A stretch of DNA of 47,681 bases from Paenibacillus sinensis (GCF_019904155.1 NZ_JAHCMB010000043.1:1-47681); one strand, 5' to 3'. Positions 25,086 to 33,869 are shown, counted from the stretch's first letter. Notes: generated by a model from the sequence alone, not told the origin. A program made the numbers and translations.

Positions 25086-28046
25086 CTATTGTTGATATTG
25101 TTTCAAAGTATTATAGATGATAACTGCGGCTTCCGCCCTTGTAACCGGCTGCTTCGGCAAGATTTGTGAATTGTAGCCGTTCACGATTCCTGCCCGCAGC
25201 AGAGCTGCAACGGATGGCGCCGCATAATCCGATACTTTGGCACCGTCACGGTATCCGCTAAGCTCGCTTATGGAAGCGCTGAGCTTGAGTTTTCCCGTCT
25301 TCTCCAATGCTCTGGCGATGATGACCATCAGATCCTGCCGCGTTATGCTCTGATTCGGCAAGAACCGGTTGTCGCTGGTGCCGGTGATGATGCCATTATT
25401 CTTGGCGATGGATAATGCGTCGGCATAGTACTTGCTGCCAGCAACGTCAGTAAAATTGTCACCCGATTGACCCGACAAATCCAGCGCACGAACCAATAGT
25501 AAAACGGCGTCGGCGCGTTTAATCGGTTTTTCCGGCTCAAATGTTTTGTCCGAAGTTCCTTGGATAATGCCTTGCGCAGTCAGAATATCAATTGCTGCCT
25601 TTGCCCAGGCATATTTCGAACCCACATCGGTAAATGACTGCTGCGAGGCCGGCGTCTGCGTGCTTGCAGGTGATGGTGTCGGTGTAGGAGCCGGTGAGCT
25701 GGCCTGCGTCGGTGTTGGAGTTGGGGTTGACGATGCTTTTGATGAACTTGGTGATGATTGCGATGCAGTCGGTGAACTGGTTGGTGATGGTGCCACGGAT
25801 GATGTCGGCGTCGGCGAAGGCGTAGCGGATGGTGTCGGTGTCGGAGAAGTCCCTCCCCCGCCGCTTTCGGTTCTCGTTGTAGCGGAAACGACGGCCGAAT
25901 CCGGTGAACTGCCCGCAGTATTCACGGCAACGACTTTATATTGGTAGGTAGTCGACGGCGTGAGTGAGCTGTCCGTATAAGAAAGTGTCGTTATAGGCGT
26001 GCTGTTGAGCTGAGTGAAGGTGCTGCTGCCGGCATTCGCCCGGTAAACGATATAACCGGTTGCGTTCGCAGAGGCTTGCCAGTCGAGTTGAATGCTGCTG
26101 GTGCTAAGCGCCTTGGCTGTTACCCCTGTCGGTGCCGCCGGAACCGTCGGCTCTGCCGGGTTTGTATCGCCTTTCACAATCGTATAGGTGTCGACGGTCG
26201 ATAGTTCGCCTGTTGTGGGATCAATTTTGTATGTATCGATCGAGAAGCTGGTGTCTGTTACGCTGACGTGTGAGAAACTAGGCGCATGGAATTGTTCCCG
26301 CAGAGCGGAATAGGGTTCCGGAGCAGGTTTCAATTCATAATATTTGCTGCCACTGGCGGAGTTGGCCGTAATATACAGCGTGCCTGTCGGGTTGACTACA
26401 TCGCCGTTTGCATTCACCGTCTGATTCGTTTGCGGCTGATCGCCTTTCATCTGATAGGTGCGGACATAGCTGTGGTCGTGACCCATCAGGACAACGTCGA
26501 TGCCAAGCTCGTCAAACACGGGATACAGCGATGCTCTCAGATCCGTAATATAGCTTTCCAAGGAATGGTTCGCAGCACTGTAGATCGAATGGTGGAACGC
26601 GACAACTTTCCATTTTGCATTCGGACTTCCAGCAATCGCTTCTTCCATAAAAGCTTTATGGGCTGTTCCGTTATTGTTGTTCGTATTCAGCATCATGTAC
26701 AGCGTGTTGCCATAAGTGTAGGAATAATCGCCGCCCGCATCGGTTACGCCATATTGGCTGGACTCATTGGGCTGATTGTAGTGGTAAGTGTAATTGATGT
26801 TGTTATCGTGGTTCCCCGAGACTGTCGCCAGAGGATAGCGTTTCAACTCATTTGGTGAAAAAAAGCTGGTATACTCAAGCTCGTTCTCCGCATCGTTGAC
26901 CTGGTCGCCGACGGACATCAGGAAGCCTGCATTCGGGTACAGCGTTGTGGATTTCGTCAATGTATTCTGCCAGCCGGCCGTATCGGCCGCAATATTTCCG
27001 CCCGAGCTTGCGCCTAGCTGCGGATCACCATACAGAAGAAATTCATAGGAGCTTGTATCCTTAGTGGTGAAGCTGTATACCTGACTCCATTTTGAAGTAT
27101 TGCTGTCGCCCACGCGGTATACATATTCCGTCGATTTTTGCAGGCCGGTAACCGCTGCCTTATTGGTTGTGTAGCCGTTGAATGCCGCCGAAGCGGTTCC
27201 GGTAAAGCTCGTATGCGCGTCCGGAAACTCTGTGCCCGTCATTGCGCTCTTGGGAGCAATCTGAACAGTGCTTGCCGCGGTTGCAGGATCATTCTCTGTA
27301 ATCCAGGTGAAGTTCAGTTTGGACGCGTCGCTGCCCGGGTTAATTTGAATATCCCCGAAAGCGGAGGAAGCATCCACGACATTGAAGGTCGCAGTAGAGG
27401 ATACCCCATTGTAAGTGGCAGTCAAGGTCACCATTCCGAGCGGGGCATCGGGGTCAACGGAAACCGTTCCGTTGCTTACCGTAACCTTGGGCTGGCTGCT
27501 TGTCCACACCGCACTGTCGGTCAAGTCAACCTGAGTGCCATTTGCCAGGTAGCGGTACGCTTTGACTGTGGTGGCATGTCCGGTCTGAACTTGCGTCTTA
27601 CCCACTTCCGTCTTGATGAAATAGACGACGGAATTTCCACCGATCTTCGGACTGGCGTTCAGGAAATCCGTAAAATCCTTTCCCCACTTCGGTTCCGGGG
27701 CAAACTTATACTGAATGACGCCTCCGCAAGATTTAAGATCATCCGTTGTGAGTGTAAACGTGAATACGTTGTTCGTAACGCCGTTCACATCGATCGTACC
27801 GGAAGTTGTCAAAGGCTTGAACTCACTCCAGTTCTTCGAGAAGTTGCCGTTGATATACACCGCATCCGTCACGGAATAAGTTTGCAGGGTTACTGTTCCG
27901 TCATCATTAAAAACCGGGCTTTCCGGCATTATGCCACTATCGGCCTTTGCCGATTGAACCGCACCTTGTGCCATTAAGGTATACAGCAGCAGGGTTACAG
28001 CCAACATCGTTGCGATAAACTTGCGGAATTGATATTTGTTCAACAA
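25086..28046 (-). CDS. Cell-surface purple-acid-phosphatase-like enzyme with FN3 and three SLH domains
   Basis: About 986 residues. A signal peptide occupies the first 36. Then come an N-terminal beta domain resembling a carbohydrate-binding E-set (VYINGNFSKNW...), a BIG2 domain (AVWTSSQPKVTV), and a purple-acid-phosphatase N-terminal FN3 domain (STEYVYRVGD). The metallophosphoesterase core has LLYGDPQLG, SVGDQVND, VSGNHDN, AFHHSIYS and MGHDHSYVR, the full set of two-metal ligands. An FN3 domain (about 645-735), a Pro/Ser/Thr linker and three SLH repeats (FTDVGSKYAWA..., FTDVAGSKYYA..., YRDGAKVSDYA...) follow, tying it to pyruvylated wall polymer. Start: the ATG at 28055 touches GGAGG, so TTG at 28046, nine bases away, is more likely. 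Likely an extracellular phosphomonoesterase or phosphodiesterase. Confidence 0.92.
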   Translation of the reverse strand: MLNKYQFRKFIATMLAVTLLLYTLMAQGAVQSAKADSGIMPESPVFNDDGTVTLQTYSVTDAVYINGNFSKNWSEFKPLTTSGTIDVNGVTNNVFTFTLTTDDLKSCGGVIQYKFAPEPKWGKDFTDFLNASPKIGGNSVVYFIKTEVGKTQVQTGHATTVKAYRYLANGTQVDLTDSAVWTSSQPKVTVSNGTVSVDPDAPLGMVTLTATYNGVSSTATFNVVDASSAFGDIQINPGSDASKLNFTWITENDPATAASTVQIAPKSAMTGTEFPDAHTSFTGTASAAFNGYTTNKAAVTGLQKSTEYVYRVGDSNTSKWSQVYSFTTKDTSSYEFLLYGDPQLGASSGGNIAADTAGWQNTLTKSTTLYPNAGFLMSVGDQVNDAENELEYTSFFSPNELKRYPLATVSGNHDNNINYTYHYNQPNESSQYGVTDAGGDYSYTYGNTLYMMLNTNNNNGTAHKAFMEEAIAGSPNAKWKVVAFHHSIYSAANHSLESYITDLRASLYPVFDELGIDVVLMGHDHSYVRTYQMKGDQPQTNQTVNANGDVVNPTGTLYITANSASGSKYYELKPAPEPYSALREQFHAPSFSHVSVTDTSFSIDTYKIDPTTGELSTVDTYTIVKGDTNPAEPTVPAAPTGVTAKALSTSSIQLDWQASANATGYIVYRANAGSSTFTQLNSTPITTLSYTDSSLTPSTTYQYKVVAVNTAGSSPDSAVVSATTRTESGGGGTSPTPTPSATPSPTPTSSVAPSPTSSPTASQSSPSSSKASSTPTPTPTQASSPAPTPTPSPASTQTPASQQSFTDVGSKYAWAKAAIDILTAQGIIQGTSDKTFEPEKPIKRADAVLLLVRALDLSGQSGDNFTDVAGSKYYADALSIAKNNGIITGTSDNRFLPNQSITRQDLMVIIARALEKTGKLKLSASISELSGYRDGAKVSDYAAPSVAALLRAGIVNGYNSQILPKQPVTRAEAAVIIYNTLKQYQQ

Positions 28047-28169
28047 TACTTGCATCCTCCTGTCACGAACTCTTTTTCTTTTTGCCCCCTGATCGTCTTT
28101 TCTCCACTTTTACTGAACAGTATGGCTCCTCCTTCCCATATTCGTTGCAAAATCGCGCTTTCCGCGAGG

Positions 28170-28181
28170 GCAAACGTTTGC
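28170..28181. promoter_or_regulatory. Perfect palindrome GCAAACGTTTGC, cre-like operator
   Basis: Read on the minus strand with its flanks (TGCAAACGTTTGCC) it fits the CcpA cre core TGNAANCGNWNNC; LacI-family operators have the same form. It lies 124 bp before the phosphatase start and 125 bp before the yibE/F promoter, so it could serve either gene. Confidence 0.45.
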
Positions 28182-28305
28182 ACAAAATTCAGCACTTTTT
28201 TCTTATTTAAGCACTAAGCTCTAAAATAGTACCTGTTTGTTTGGGCAGTGTTAGCTGAATATTGAAATTATGCAAAGAACTCATAATCCGCAGTTTTATT
28301 TCTGG

Positions 28306-28335
28306 TTTACAAAAAAAGCATCTCTTGTTTACAAT
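28306..28335 (+). promoter_or_regulatory. SigA-type promoter of yibE/F
   Basis: TTTACA (28306-28311), 18-base spacer, TACAAT (28330-28335), followed 40 bp later by the GTG start. Its position excludes translation from upstream ATGs at 28262 and nearby. Confidence 0.65.
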
Positions 28336-28375
28336 GCTCGTCTACAATCAACCAAGTTTGGAGAAGAAGGCGAGA

Positions 28376-29605
28376 GTGAACGAAAAGATGAATAAATCCC
28401 AATGGATACGCATGGGAATTGTGACCGCTGTTCTAATGTTGTTCTGTACATTCCTGTATGTCTTTAATGCGCATCAACCCGGTAAATTCTTTAAACAAGG
28501 AGGAACCGCCTATATCAATTACGAGGAAGCCCGGATTGTCGAAGTTCAGAGCGAGGACATCGCCGAAGACCCTGTCCTGAAAGGCCTGTACCGGGGCAAC
28601 CAAATGCTGCAGATTAAAATTCTGACAGGAGAGCATAAAGGCGAGGTCAAAACGATCAAAAATGATCTGAGCGACCGTTTTAACGTGTACGGCAAAAAGG
28701 GTATGAAAATTATGGTCTGTATAGAAACTGCCAATAAGGACGTATACGACGTGAGGGTATACAGCTATAATCGGGCTCCGACGCTGTATATTTTTATCTT
28801 CCTATTTGCTGCGCTGATGTGGCTCATTGGCGGCCGGAAAGGATTGAAGTCCGTTATCGGCCTGGCGTACACGATGATTTGCATTGTTTTTCTATATATT
28901 CCACTGCTTTATCAAGGATTTTCACCGATTTTTGCGTCTGTGCTAATGGTCGTGATCACGACCTGCGCCAATCTGTTCCTCATACACGGATGGAATTCCA
29001 AATCATTATCTGCGGTCATCGGGACTACGCTTGGCGTTACAATCGCCGGCATCGTCTCCGCCCTGGCAGGAAGTCTGGCGCATATTTCGGGGCTGAATAC
29101 GGAGGAAGCGGAAACACTGATCCTGATTGCCAGGGACACGCATATGGGGGTTAAGGACCTGCTGTTCGCCGGAATTCTGATCGCCTCGCTGGGTGCAATC
29201 GTCGATGTGAGCATATCCGTTGCTTCTTCGGTCCATGAGGTATATTCCGCAAACCGGAAGCTTGGCATGAAAGAGCTGTTCCTCTCCGGAATGAACGTCG
29301 GCCGCGATATGATGGGCACCATGTCCGATACCCTCATTCTGGCTTTTACCGGCAGCTCCTTACAGTCTTTAATCCTGATTTATTCGTATCGTGTGCCGTT
29401 CAACCAGCTCTCCAATATGGAGATGGTGGGAATCGAGGTGGTACAGGGGCTGTCGGGAAGCATAGGCGTGATTCTGGCCGTTCCGATCGTCGCCTTTATC
29501 GCTTCGCGCCTAATTCCATACATGGAGCCCACGTCCTCCGGGCCCAAGAAATGGAAGCTGCCTTTCAAATCCGTCAAATCTGCCAAATCTGCCAAAACAC
29601 AGTAA
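28376..29605 (+). CDS. YibE/F-family polytopic membrane protein
   Basis: About 409 residues from GTG at 28376 (preceded by GAAGG); ATG at 28388 is the alternative. One N-terminal membrane helix (WIRMGIVTAVLMLFCTFLYVF) precedes a 100-residue extracytoplasmic beta domain (YINYEEARIVEVQ ... YDVRVYSY). Seven or so further helices follow. The family core is present: 'GWNSKSLSAVIGTTLGV', 'AGILIASLGAIVDVSISVASSVHEV' and 'GRDMMGTMSDTLILAFTGSSL'. YibE and YibF are often separate; here both halves look joined. The function of the family is not established. The Lys/Ser-rich tail (KSVKSAKSAKTQ) is cytoplasmic. Monocistronic and convergent with mtaB. Confidence 0.9.
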   Translation: MNEKMNKSQWIRMGIVTAVLMLFCTFLYVFNAHQPGKFFKQGGTAYINYEEARIVEVQSEDIAEDPVLKGLYRGNQMLQIKILTGEHKGEVKTIKNDLSDRFNVYGKKGMKIMVCIETANKDVYDVRVYSYNRAPTLYIFIFLFAALMWLIGGRKGLKSVIGLAYTMICIVFLYIPLLYQGFSPIFASVLMVVITTCANLFLIHGWNSKSLSAVIGTTLGVTIAGIVSALAGSLAHISGLNTEEAETLILIARDTHMGVKDLLFAGILIASLGAIVDVSISVASSVHEVYSANRKLGMKELFLSGMNVGRDMMGTMSDTLILAFTGSSLQSLILIYSYRVPFNQLSNMEMVGIEVVQGLSGSIGVILAVPIVAFIASRLIPYMEPTSSGPKKWKLPFKSVKSAKSAKTQ

Positions 29606-29649
29606 GATTGCTGTTCACAGCGTTCACGGCACGATTGGGGCGTGTATGC

Positions 29650-29686
29650 AAAAAAGATTCCGCCTCCGCACTGCGGAGATGGAATC
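29650..29686 (-). terminator. Terminator of mtaB, possibly shared with yibE/F
   Basis: GATTCC-N2-CTCCGC / GCGGAG-N2-GGAATC (29656-29686) with a 3-base loop. On the minus strand TTTTTT follows (29655-29650). The plus-strand tail (CTTATTCTT) is weaker, so termination in both directions is possible. Confidence 0.85.
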
Positions 29687-29697
29687 CTTATTCTTAG

Positions 29698-31041
29698 CTA
29701 ACGCGCGGTGCCGGTCAGGACGTCATCCGGAGACGAGACAAGCTCACCTTTACACTCGTTGACGCCTGCTTCCGTAATCTTCACCTGGCACAGCCGGCCC
29801 TGCAGCTCGTCACCGCCCGGGAACTGCACCTGGAGGTAATTGTCGCTGAAGCCGTGCTGTATGCTGCGGGCGGGAGCATCCTTGGCTGACCGCTCCGGAA
29901 TAACTCCCACGGTCTGTCCCACGAACCGGCTGGCATAGGCCAACTGCATGTCCTCGGACAGGTCGATCAGCTGCTGGACGCGCTCATTTTTAACATCCTC
30001 GTCCACCTGATCCTCCATACGGGCGGCCGGTGTGCCGGTACGCTTCGAATACGGGAACACATGCATTTCGGAATAGCCGATCTGCTTCATGAAGTCGTAG
30101 CCCGCCCGGAACATCTCGTCGGTCTCACCCGGGAAGCCCACAATGACGTCGGTCGTAATCGCCACATCCGGCATTGCCTGACGAATACGCTCCATTTTGG
30201 CCAAATACTCTTCGGTCGTGTACTTCCGGCGCATCCGCTTCAGCACCTCATTGTGTCCGGCTTGGAGCGGAATATGAAGATGCCGGCACATCTTGGAGGA
30301 GCGGTTCAGCGCGTCCATCAGCTTGTCGTCGATCTGGCTCGCCTCAATCGAGCTGATGCGCACGCGCTCCAGTCCGTCCACCTTATCAAGATCCCACAGC
30401 AGATCGGAGAGGCGGTAATTCTCCAGATCGTCGCCATATCCGCCGGTATGAATGCCGGTCAGCACGATCTCTTGGTAGCCCGCTTCCACAAGCTGGTGGG
30501 CCTGCTTCACGATCGATTTAGGGTCCCGGCTGCGGGACAGCCCGCGAGACCATGGGATGATGCAGAAGGTGCAGAAATTGTTGCAGCCGTCCTGAATCTT
30601 GAGAAAAGCGCGGGTCCGGTCGGCGAAGCCCGGCACATCCAGTTCCTCGAACTCGCGGGTCTTCATAATGTTGCGGACTGCGTTCACCGGCTGGCGCGAA
30701 TCCCGAATGCTGTTCACATGCGTCATGATCTGGTCGCGGTCCTGGTTGCCGATGACGAGATCGACGCCGGGAATGTCCAGAATTTCGCCTGGCGACGTCT
30801 GCGCGTAGCAGCCCGTTACCGCTACGATCGCTTCCGGATTGCGGCGCACGGCGCGCCGGATCATCTGCCGGCTTTTTTTATCCCCTGTATTGGTGACGGT
30901 GCATGTATTGATCAGATACACATCGGCTTGCCCTTCAAAGTCCACCTGCTCATAGCCTTCCTGTTTGAACAGCTGCCAGATGGCTTCAGTGTCGTAGAAA
31001 TTAACTTTGCAGCCCAACGTATAAAACGCTACGGATGGCAT
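29698..31041 (-). CDS. mtaB: tRNA t6A37 methylthiotransferase MtaB
   Basis: 447 residues. The N-terminal UPF0004 domain holds the three Cys of the auxiliary 4Fe-4S cluster (C11, C47, C78). The radical-SAM motif CNNFCTFC (C153, C157, C160) follows, then the conserved RSR (GLSRSRDP) and 'TDVIVGFPGETDEMF'. A C-terminal TRAM domain ends the protein. It converts N6-threonylcarbamoyladenosine at position 37 to ms2t6A in tRNAs reading ANN codons. It starts 2 bp after the rsmE stop codon, so the two are translationally linked, as in Bacillus subtilis (yqeV-yqeU). Confidence 0.96.
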   Translation of the reverse strand: MPSVAFYTLGCKVNFYDTEAIWQLFKQEGYEQVDFEGQADVYLINTCTVTNTGDKKSRQMIRRAVRRNPEAIVAVTGCYAQTSPGEILDIPGVDLVIGNQDRDQIMTHVNSIRDSRQPVNAVRNIMKTREFEELDVPGFADRTRAFLKIQDGCNNFCTFCIIPWSRGLSRSRDPKSIVKQAHQLVEAGYQEIVLTGIHTGGYGDDLENYRLSDLLWDLDKVDGLERVRISSIEASQIDDKLMDALNRSSKMCRHLHIPLQAGHNEVLKRMRRKYTTEEYLAKMERIRQAMPDVAITTDVIVGFPGETDEMFRAGYDFMKQIGYSEMHVFPYSKRTGTPAARMEDQVDEDVKNERVQQLIDLSEDMQLAYASRFVGQTVGVIPERSAKDAPARSIQHGFSDNYLQVQFPGGDELQGRLCQVKITEAGVNECKGELVSSPDDVLTGTAR

Positions 31042-31043
31042 TT

Positions 31044-31823
31044 TCAGGCTTCCCCCATTTCTCCGGTTTCATATAAAATACAGGCCGCGGCCACCATGCC
31101 GGCCGTCTCGCAGCGCAGGATGCGTCTGCCCAGGCCGACGGACACCGCGCCCGCTTCCTCCGCTTCGCGGCATTCGTCCTCGCTGAAGCCCCCTTCGGGG
31201 CCGACGATCACAAGCGCAGCGTACTCCTCTGCTCCATTCTTCAGCCGCTCCGCCCAGGGAGCGACCGCCGTGCGCAATTGCAGCCCTTCTTCCTTCTCGT
31301 AGCAGAAAAAGACGGCAGCATAGCCTTCGGCCGATTTCAGCAGCTCTTTCCAGGACAGCGGCGCGGAAATCTCGGGCACGATATTGCGATGCGCCTGCTC
31401 CGCCGCTTCCTTGGCGATCTTGCGCCAGCGCTCCAGCCGCTTGCCTTCCTTGCGTTCATCGTACTGAACGATGGTCCGCTCGGACAGGAACGGCACGAAG
31501 GCGGCTGCGCCGATCTCGGTGCATTTCTGGATCACGATCTCCATCTTGTCGCCCTTTGGAAGACTCTGCGCCACCGTGATTTTGGCTTTCGGTTCATGCG
31601 TCATCGGCATCATTTCGAGGATGGCAGCTGTAACAACACCCTCCCCGATTTCGGTGATTTCCGTGAACGCCTCCCGCGAGACACCGTCGCTGACAATCAG
31701 TTTGTCTCCGGGTCTTCCCCGCATGACTCTGGCAATATGACGGGCGTCCTCGCCGCCGATCGTAACCGTGCCCTCGCCGAAGCTGTCCTTCGGTACGAAA
31801 TACCGCTGCATATGCATCAACAT
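31044..31823 (-). CDS. rsmE: 16S rRNA m3U1498 methyltransferase RsmE
   Basis: 259 residues at most. An N-terminal PUA-like domain (MQRYFVPKDSFGEGTVTIGGEDARHIARVMRG) is followed by a C-terminal SPOUT knot with LVIVGPEGGFSEDE and LGRRILRCETA, the SAM-binding signatures. It methylates U1498 in the decoding centre of the 30S subunit. Three in-frame ATGs sit within five codons (31823, 31817, 31811). AGGA is five bases before the second and overlaps the first, so 31817 or 31811 is more likely the true start. It is followed at 2 bp by mtaB and separated from the M50 gene by a hairpin terminator. Confidence 0.95.
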   Translation of the reverse strand: MLMHMQRYFVPKDSFGEGTVTIGGEDARHIARVMRGRPGDKLIVSDGVSREAFTEITEIGEGVVTAAILEMMPMTHEPKAKITVAQSLPKGDKMEIVIQKCTEIGAAAFVPFLSERTIVQYDERKEGKRLERWRKIAKEAAEQAHRNIVPEISAPLSWKELLKSAEGYAAVFFCYEKEEGLQLRTAVAPWAERLKNGAEEYAALVIVGPEGGFSEDECREAEEAGAVSVGLGRRILRCETAGMVAAACILYETGEMGEA

Positions 31824-31850
31824 CCTGTTCTCTTAAGCTTATATTTCAGG

Positions 31851-31893
31851 CGAAAACGGCGGCGTCCCTCGCCTGCCGGGCACCGCCGCCGTT
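31851..31893 (-). terminator. GC-rich terminator between the M50 protease gene and rsmE
   Basis: AACGGCGGCG (31855-31864) pairs with CGCCGCCGTT (31884-31893). On the minus strand TTTT and then CGCC follow. The short T run makes it a moderate terminator, so rsmE-mtaB may be reached partly by read-through. Confidence 0.65.
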
Positions 31894-31967
31894 CTATTGT
31901 CCTTGTATAGCCAGTTCTATGCTATGATACAACGTCCGGGCCTTATGAACAACCCTGAGCGCCTCTG

Positions 31968-32648
31968 TCAGCTAAAAAGATTGTAGAAGAATCTCAGAAA
32001 ATCCAACTGCATATTAAATGTCCAAACATTTAGAGGCGTGATCGTATAAGCCCGAAGAACCGGGATGAAGACGATCAGCAAGAATAGAAACATCGCCCAC
32101 TGTTCGAACCGCTGGAGTCTTCCCCTTACGCTGCGCGGAGCAAGATCCTCGATGATCCGGTAGCCGTCAAGAGGCGGCAGCGGGATGAGGTTAAACAGAA
32201 ACAGAAAGAAATTCCAGTAGGAAAAAGTGCTGAAGAACAGCTTGATCGCTTCCTGTCCTTTCCCTGCGGATTCTGCATCAATAACACCCGTTCCCAGCAG
32301 CAAACCGTACACGAGGCAGCCCAGAATCGCCAGCAGCAGATTGCTGATCGGGCCGGCCGCCGATACGATAATCCCCATCAGCCGCGGGCGGCTGAAGTTA
32401 TCCCGGTTCACCGGCACAGGGCGTGCCCAGCCGAAACCGGCGATCAGCAGCAGGATGATGCCGAAGAAATCAAAATGCACCGCTGGATTCAGCGTCATCC
32501 GTCCCAGCAGCCGGGCGGTCGGATCGCCGAACTTGTTCGCGAAATAAGCGTGGCTGAACTCATGCACCGTGAAGGCGATCAAGATCGTCACCAGAACGAA
32601 CGGAAGCTGATCCAGCGGAATACGAATAATCTGGCTTAAGAAATCCAT
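31968..32648 (-). CDS. Site-2-protease-like M50 membrane metalloprotease
   Basis: 226 residues from ATG at 32648, two bases after the prmA stop codon and four to five after GAGGT. Zinc ligands: H29-E30-F-S-H33 in helix 1 (TVHEFSHAYF) and the second motif NPAVHFDFFG (about 56-65). Five or six membrane helices, no PDZ domain, which places it in the compact M50B/YdiL-like group. These intramembrane proteases cut membrane-bound regulators or small proteins; the substrate here is unknown. Tight coupling to prmA suggests joint expression. An upstream in-frame ATG at 32681 falls inside prmA without a ribosome site. Confidence 0.93.
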   Translation of the reverse strand: MDFLSQIIRIPLDQLPFVLVTILIAFTVHEFSHAYFANKFGDPTARLLGRMTLNPAVHFDFFGIILLLIAGFGWARPVPVNRDNFSRPRLMGIIVSAAGPISNLLLAILGCLVYGLLLGTGVIDAESAGKGQEAIKLFFSTFSYWNFFLFLFNLIPLPPLDGYRIIEDLAPRSVRGRLQRFEQWAMFLFLLIVFIPVLRAYTITPLNVWTFNMQLDFLRFFYNLFS

Positions 32649-32650
32649 TT

Positions 32651-33757
32651 TTACCTCTTTCCGGCTGTAAACGCCACCCAATCTTCTTCCTTCGCAACTT
32701 CCCTGATCTCAAATCCGGAGGCGACAAGCGCCTGTCTGACCAGTTCTTCCTTGTCCTTGTAGATGCCTGAGGTAATATACAGGCCTCCCGGCTGCAGCGC
32801 CCGGTACACATCGTCCGTGAAGAGCACGATGATTTCGGCCAAAATATTGGCTACAACGATCCGGACGGGAAGGGTAACGTTCAGGCCAGCACGAACGCCG
32901 GATGAATCCGCTGACTCGGACTCACCGTCTAATCCCTCATCGCCGGCACTCTCTCCCTCCGGCTCCCCTTCGCCCTGCTGCCGAGGCGCCCTTGCGGTCG
33001 GCCACATAGCGCCTTCCGGCTTCTCGGCCGCTCCTTCTCCGCCGAGCAGAGAGAGCAGATCGCTCTCCTTAACCGAGATGCGGTCCAGCATGTTGTTCAG
33101 TTCCACATTCTCTTTCGCACTCTTGACGGCGACCGGATCGAGGTCCAGCGCCAGCACGGATTTCGCACCGAGCAGCACCGCGCCTACCGCGAGAATGCCG
33201 GAGCCGGTGCCGACGTCAATCACTTCTTCTCCACCCTGAATCGCCTTCTCCAACGCACGCAGACAAAGGGCGGTCGTCGGATGAGTGCCGGTGCCGAACG
33301 CCATGCCCGGGTCCAGATGAATGATCTGCTCCTCGGGGCTTGCCGGTGTATAGTCTTCCCACACCGGCTTGATCGTGAGCCGGTCGCTGACGCGCAGCGG
33401 CTTGAAGTACTGCTTCCAGGCATGGGACCAGTCTTCCTCATCGACCGTCTTCCAGCTGATCTCGGCTCTGCCTGGATCAATGCCGAAGTCCTTCAGCTCG
33501 GCAATCTTGGGCGCCAGTTCCCCGCATATATCATCCATAGGCGTGCCCTCGGAGAAGTAGCCCTTAATCACCGCTTCGCCTTCCGGGATATCGTTCAGCG
33601 GCTCGTCATACAGCTCGCCGTATCTCGTCTCCCGCTGCTTGGCCAGCGTACCGGATTCCTCGATGGACACCCCGCCCGCCCCCGCATCATGGAGCATCGC
33701 GGAAATCATCTCCTGGGAATCTTCGGTTGTATGTATCGTCAATTCATGCCACAGCAT
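32651..33757 (-). CDS. prmA: Ribosomal protein uL11 methyltransferase PrmA
   Basis: 368 residues from ATG at 33757 (MLWHELTIHTTE, matching the usual family start); AGGAGG lies 12 bases upstream, rather far. The N-terminal substrate-recognition domain (about 1-95) is followed by a linker and a Rossmann domain with VIDVGTGSGILAVGAV, LALDLDP and VVANILAEII. It trimethylates uL11. Typical Bacillota PrmA has about 310 residues. The excess is a charged Gly/Glu/Ser/Asp-rich block at about 239-289, between the acidic SAM loop and the VVANIL strand, encoded at 32890-33040. It should loop out without breaking the fold. First gene of the prmA-M50-(rsmE-mtaB) cluster. Confidence 0.95.
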   Translation of the reverse strand: MLWHELTIHTTEDSQEMISAMLHDAGAGGVSIEESGTLAKQRETRYGELYDEPLNDIPEGEAVIKGYFSEGTPMDDICGELAPKIAELKDFGIDPGRAEISWKTVDEEDWSHAWKQYFKPLRVSDRLTIKPVWEDYTPASPEEQIIHLDPGMAFGTGTHPTTALCLRALEKAIQGGEEVIDVGTGSGILAVGAVLLGAKSVLALDLDPVAVKSAKENVELNNMLDRISVKESDLLSLLGGEGAAEKPEGAMWPTARAPRQQGEGEPEGESAGDEGLDGESESADSSGVRAGLNVTLPVRIVVANILAEIIVLFTDDVYRALQPGGLYITSGIYKDKEELVRQALVASGFEIREVAKEEDWVAFTAGKR

Positions 33758-33813
33758 TACTGCATTAAGCCTCCTCAAGTTCACTATCTAACCACTACTA
33801 AACTATAATCGCT

Positions 33814-33869
33814 GCTATATGCCTTTATCCTCGCTATTATACCTTTATCCCAGTTATTATACCTTAAGG
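33814..33869. repeat. Three tandem 19-20-bp repeats in the prmA leader
   Basis: Units begin at 33814 (GCTATATGCCTTTATCC), 33833 (GCTATTATACCTTTATCC) and 33853 (GTTATTATACCTTAAGG). On the minus strand each unit presents a GGTATAATA-like block, so the prmA promoter -10 box is repeated. Confidence 0.7.

Larger units (their letters stand above)
28047..28375. other. Divergent region between the SLH phosphatase and yibE/F genes
   Basis: Holds the phosphatase ribosome site, a perfect palindrome at 28170-28181 and the yibE/F promoter at 28306-28335. I could not find a clear two-box promoter for the phosphatase direction. Confidence 0.55.
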
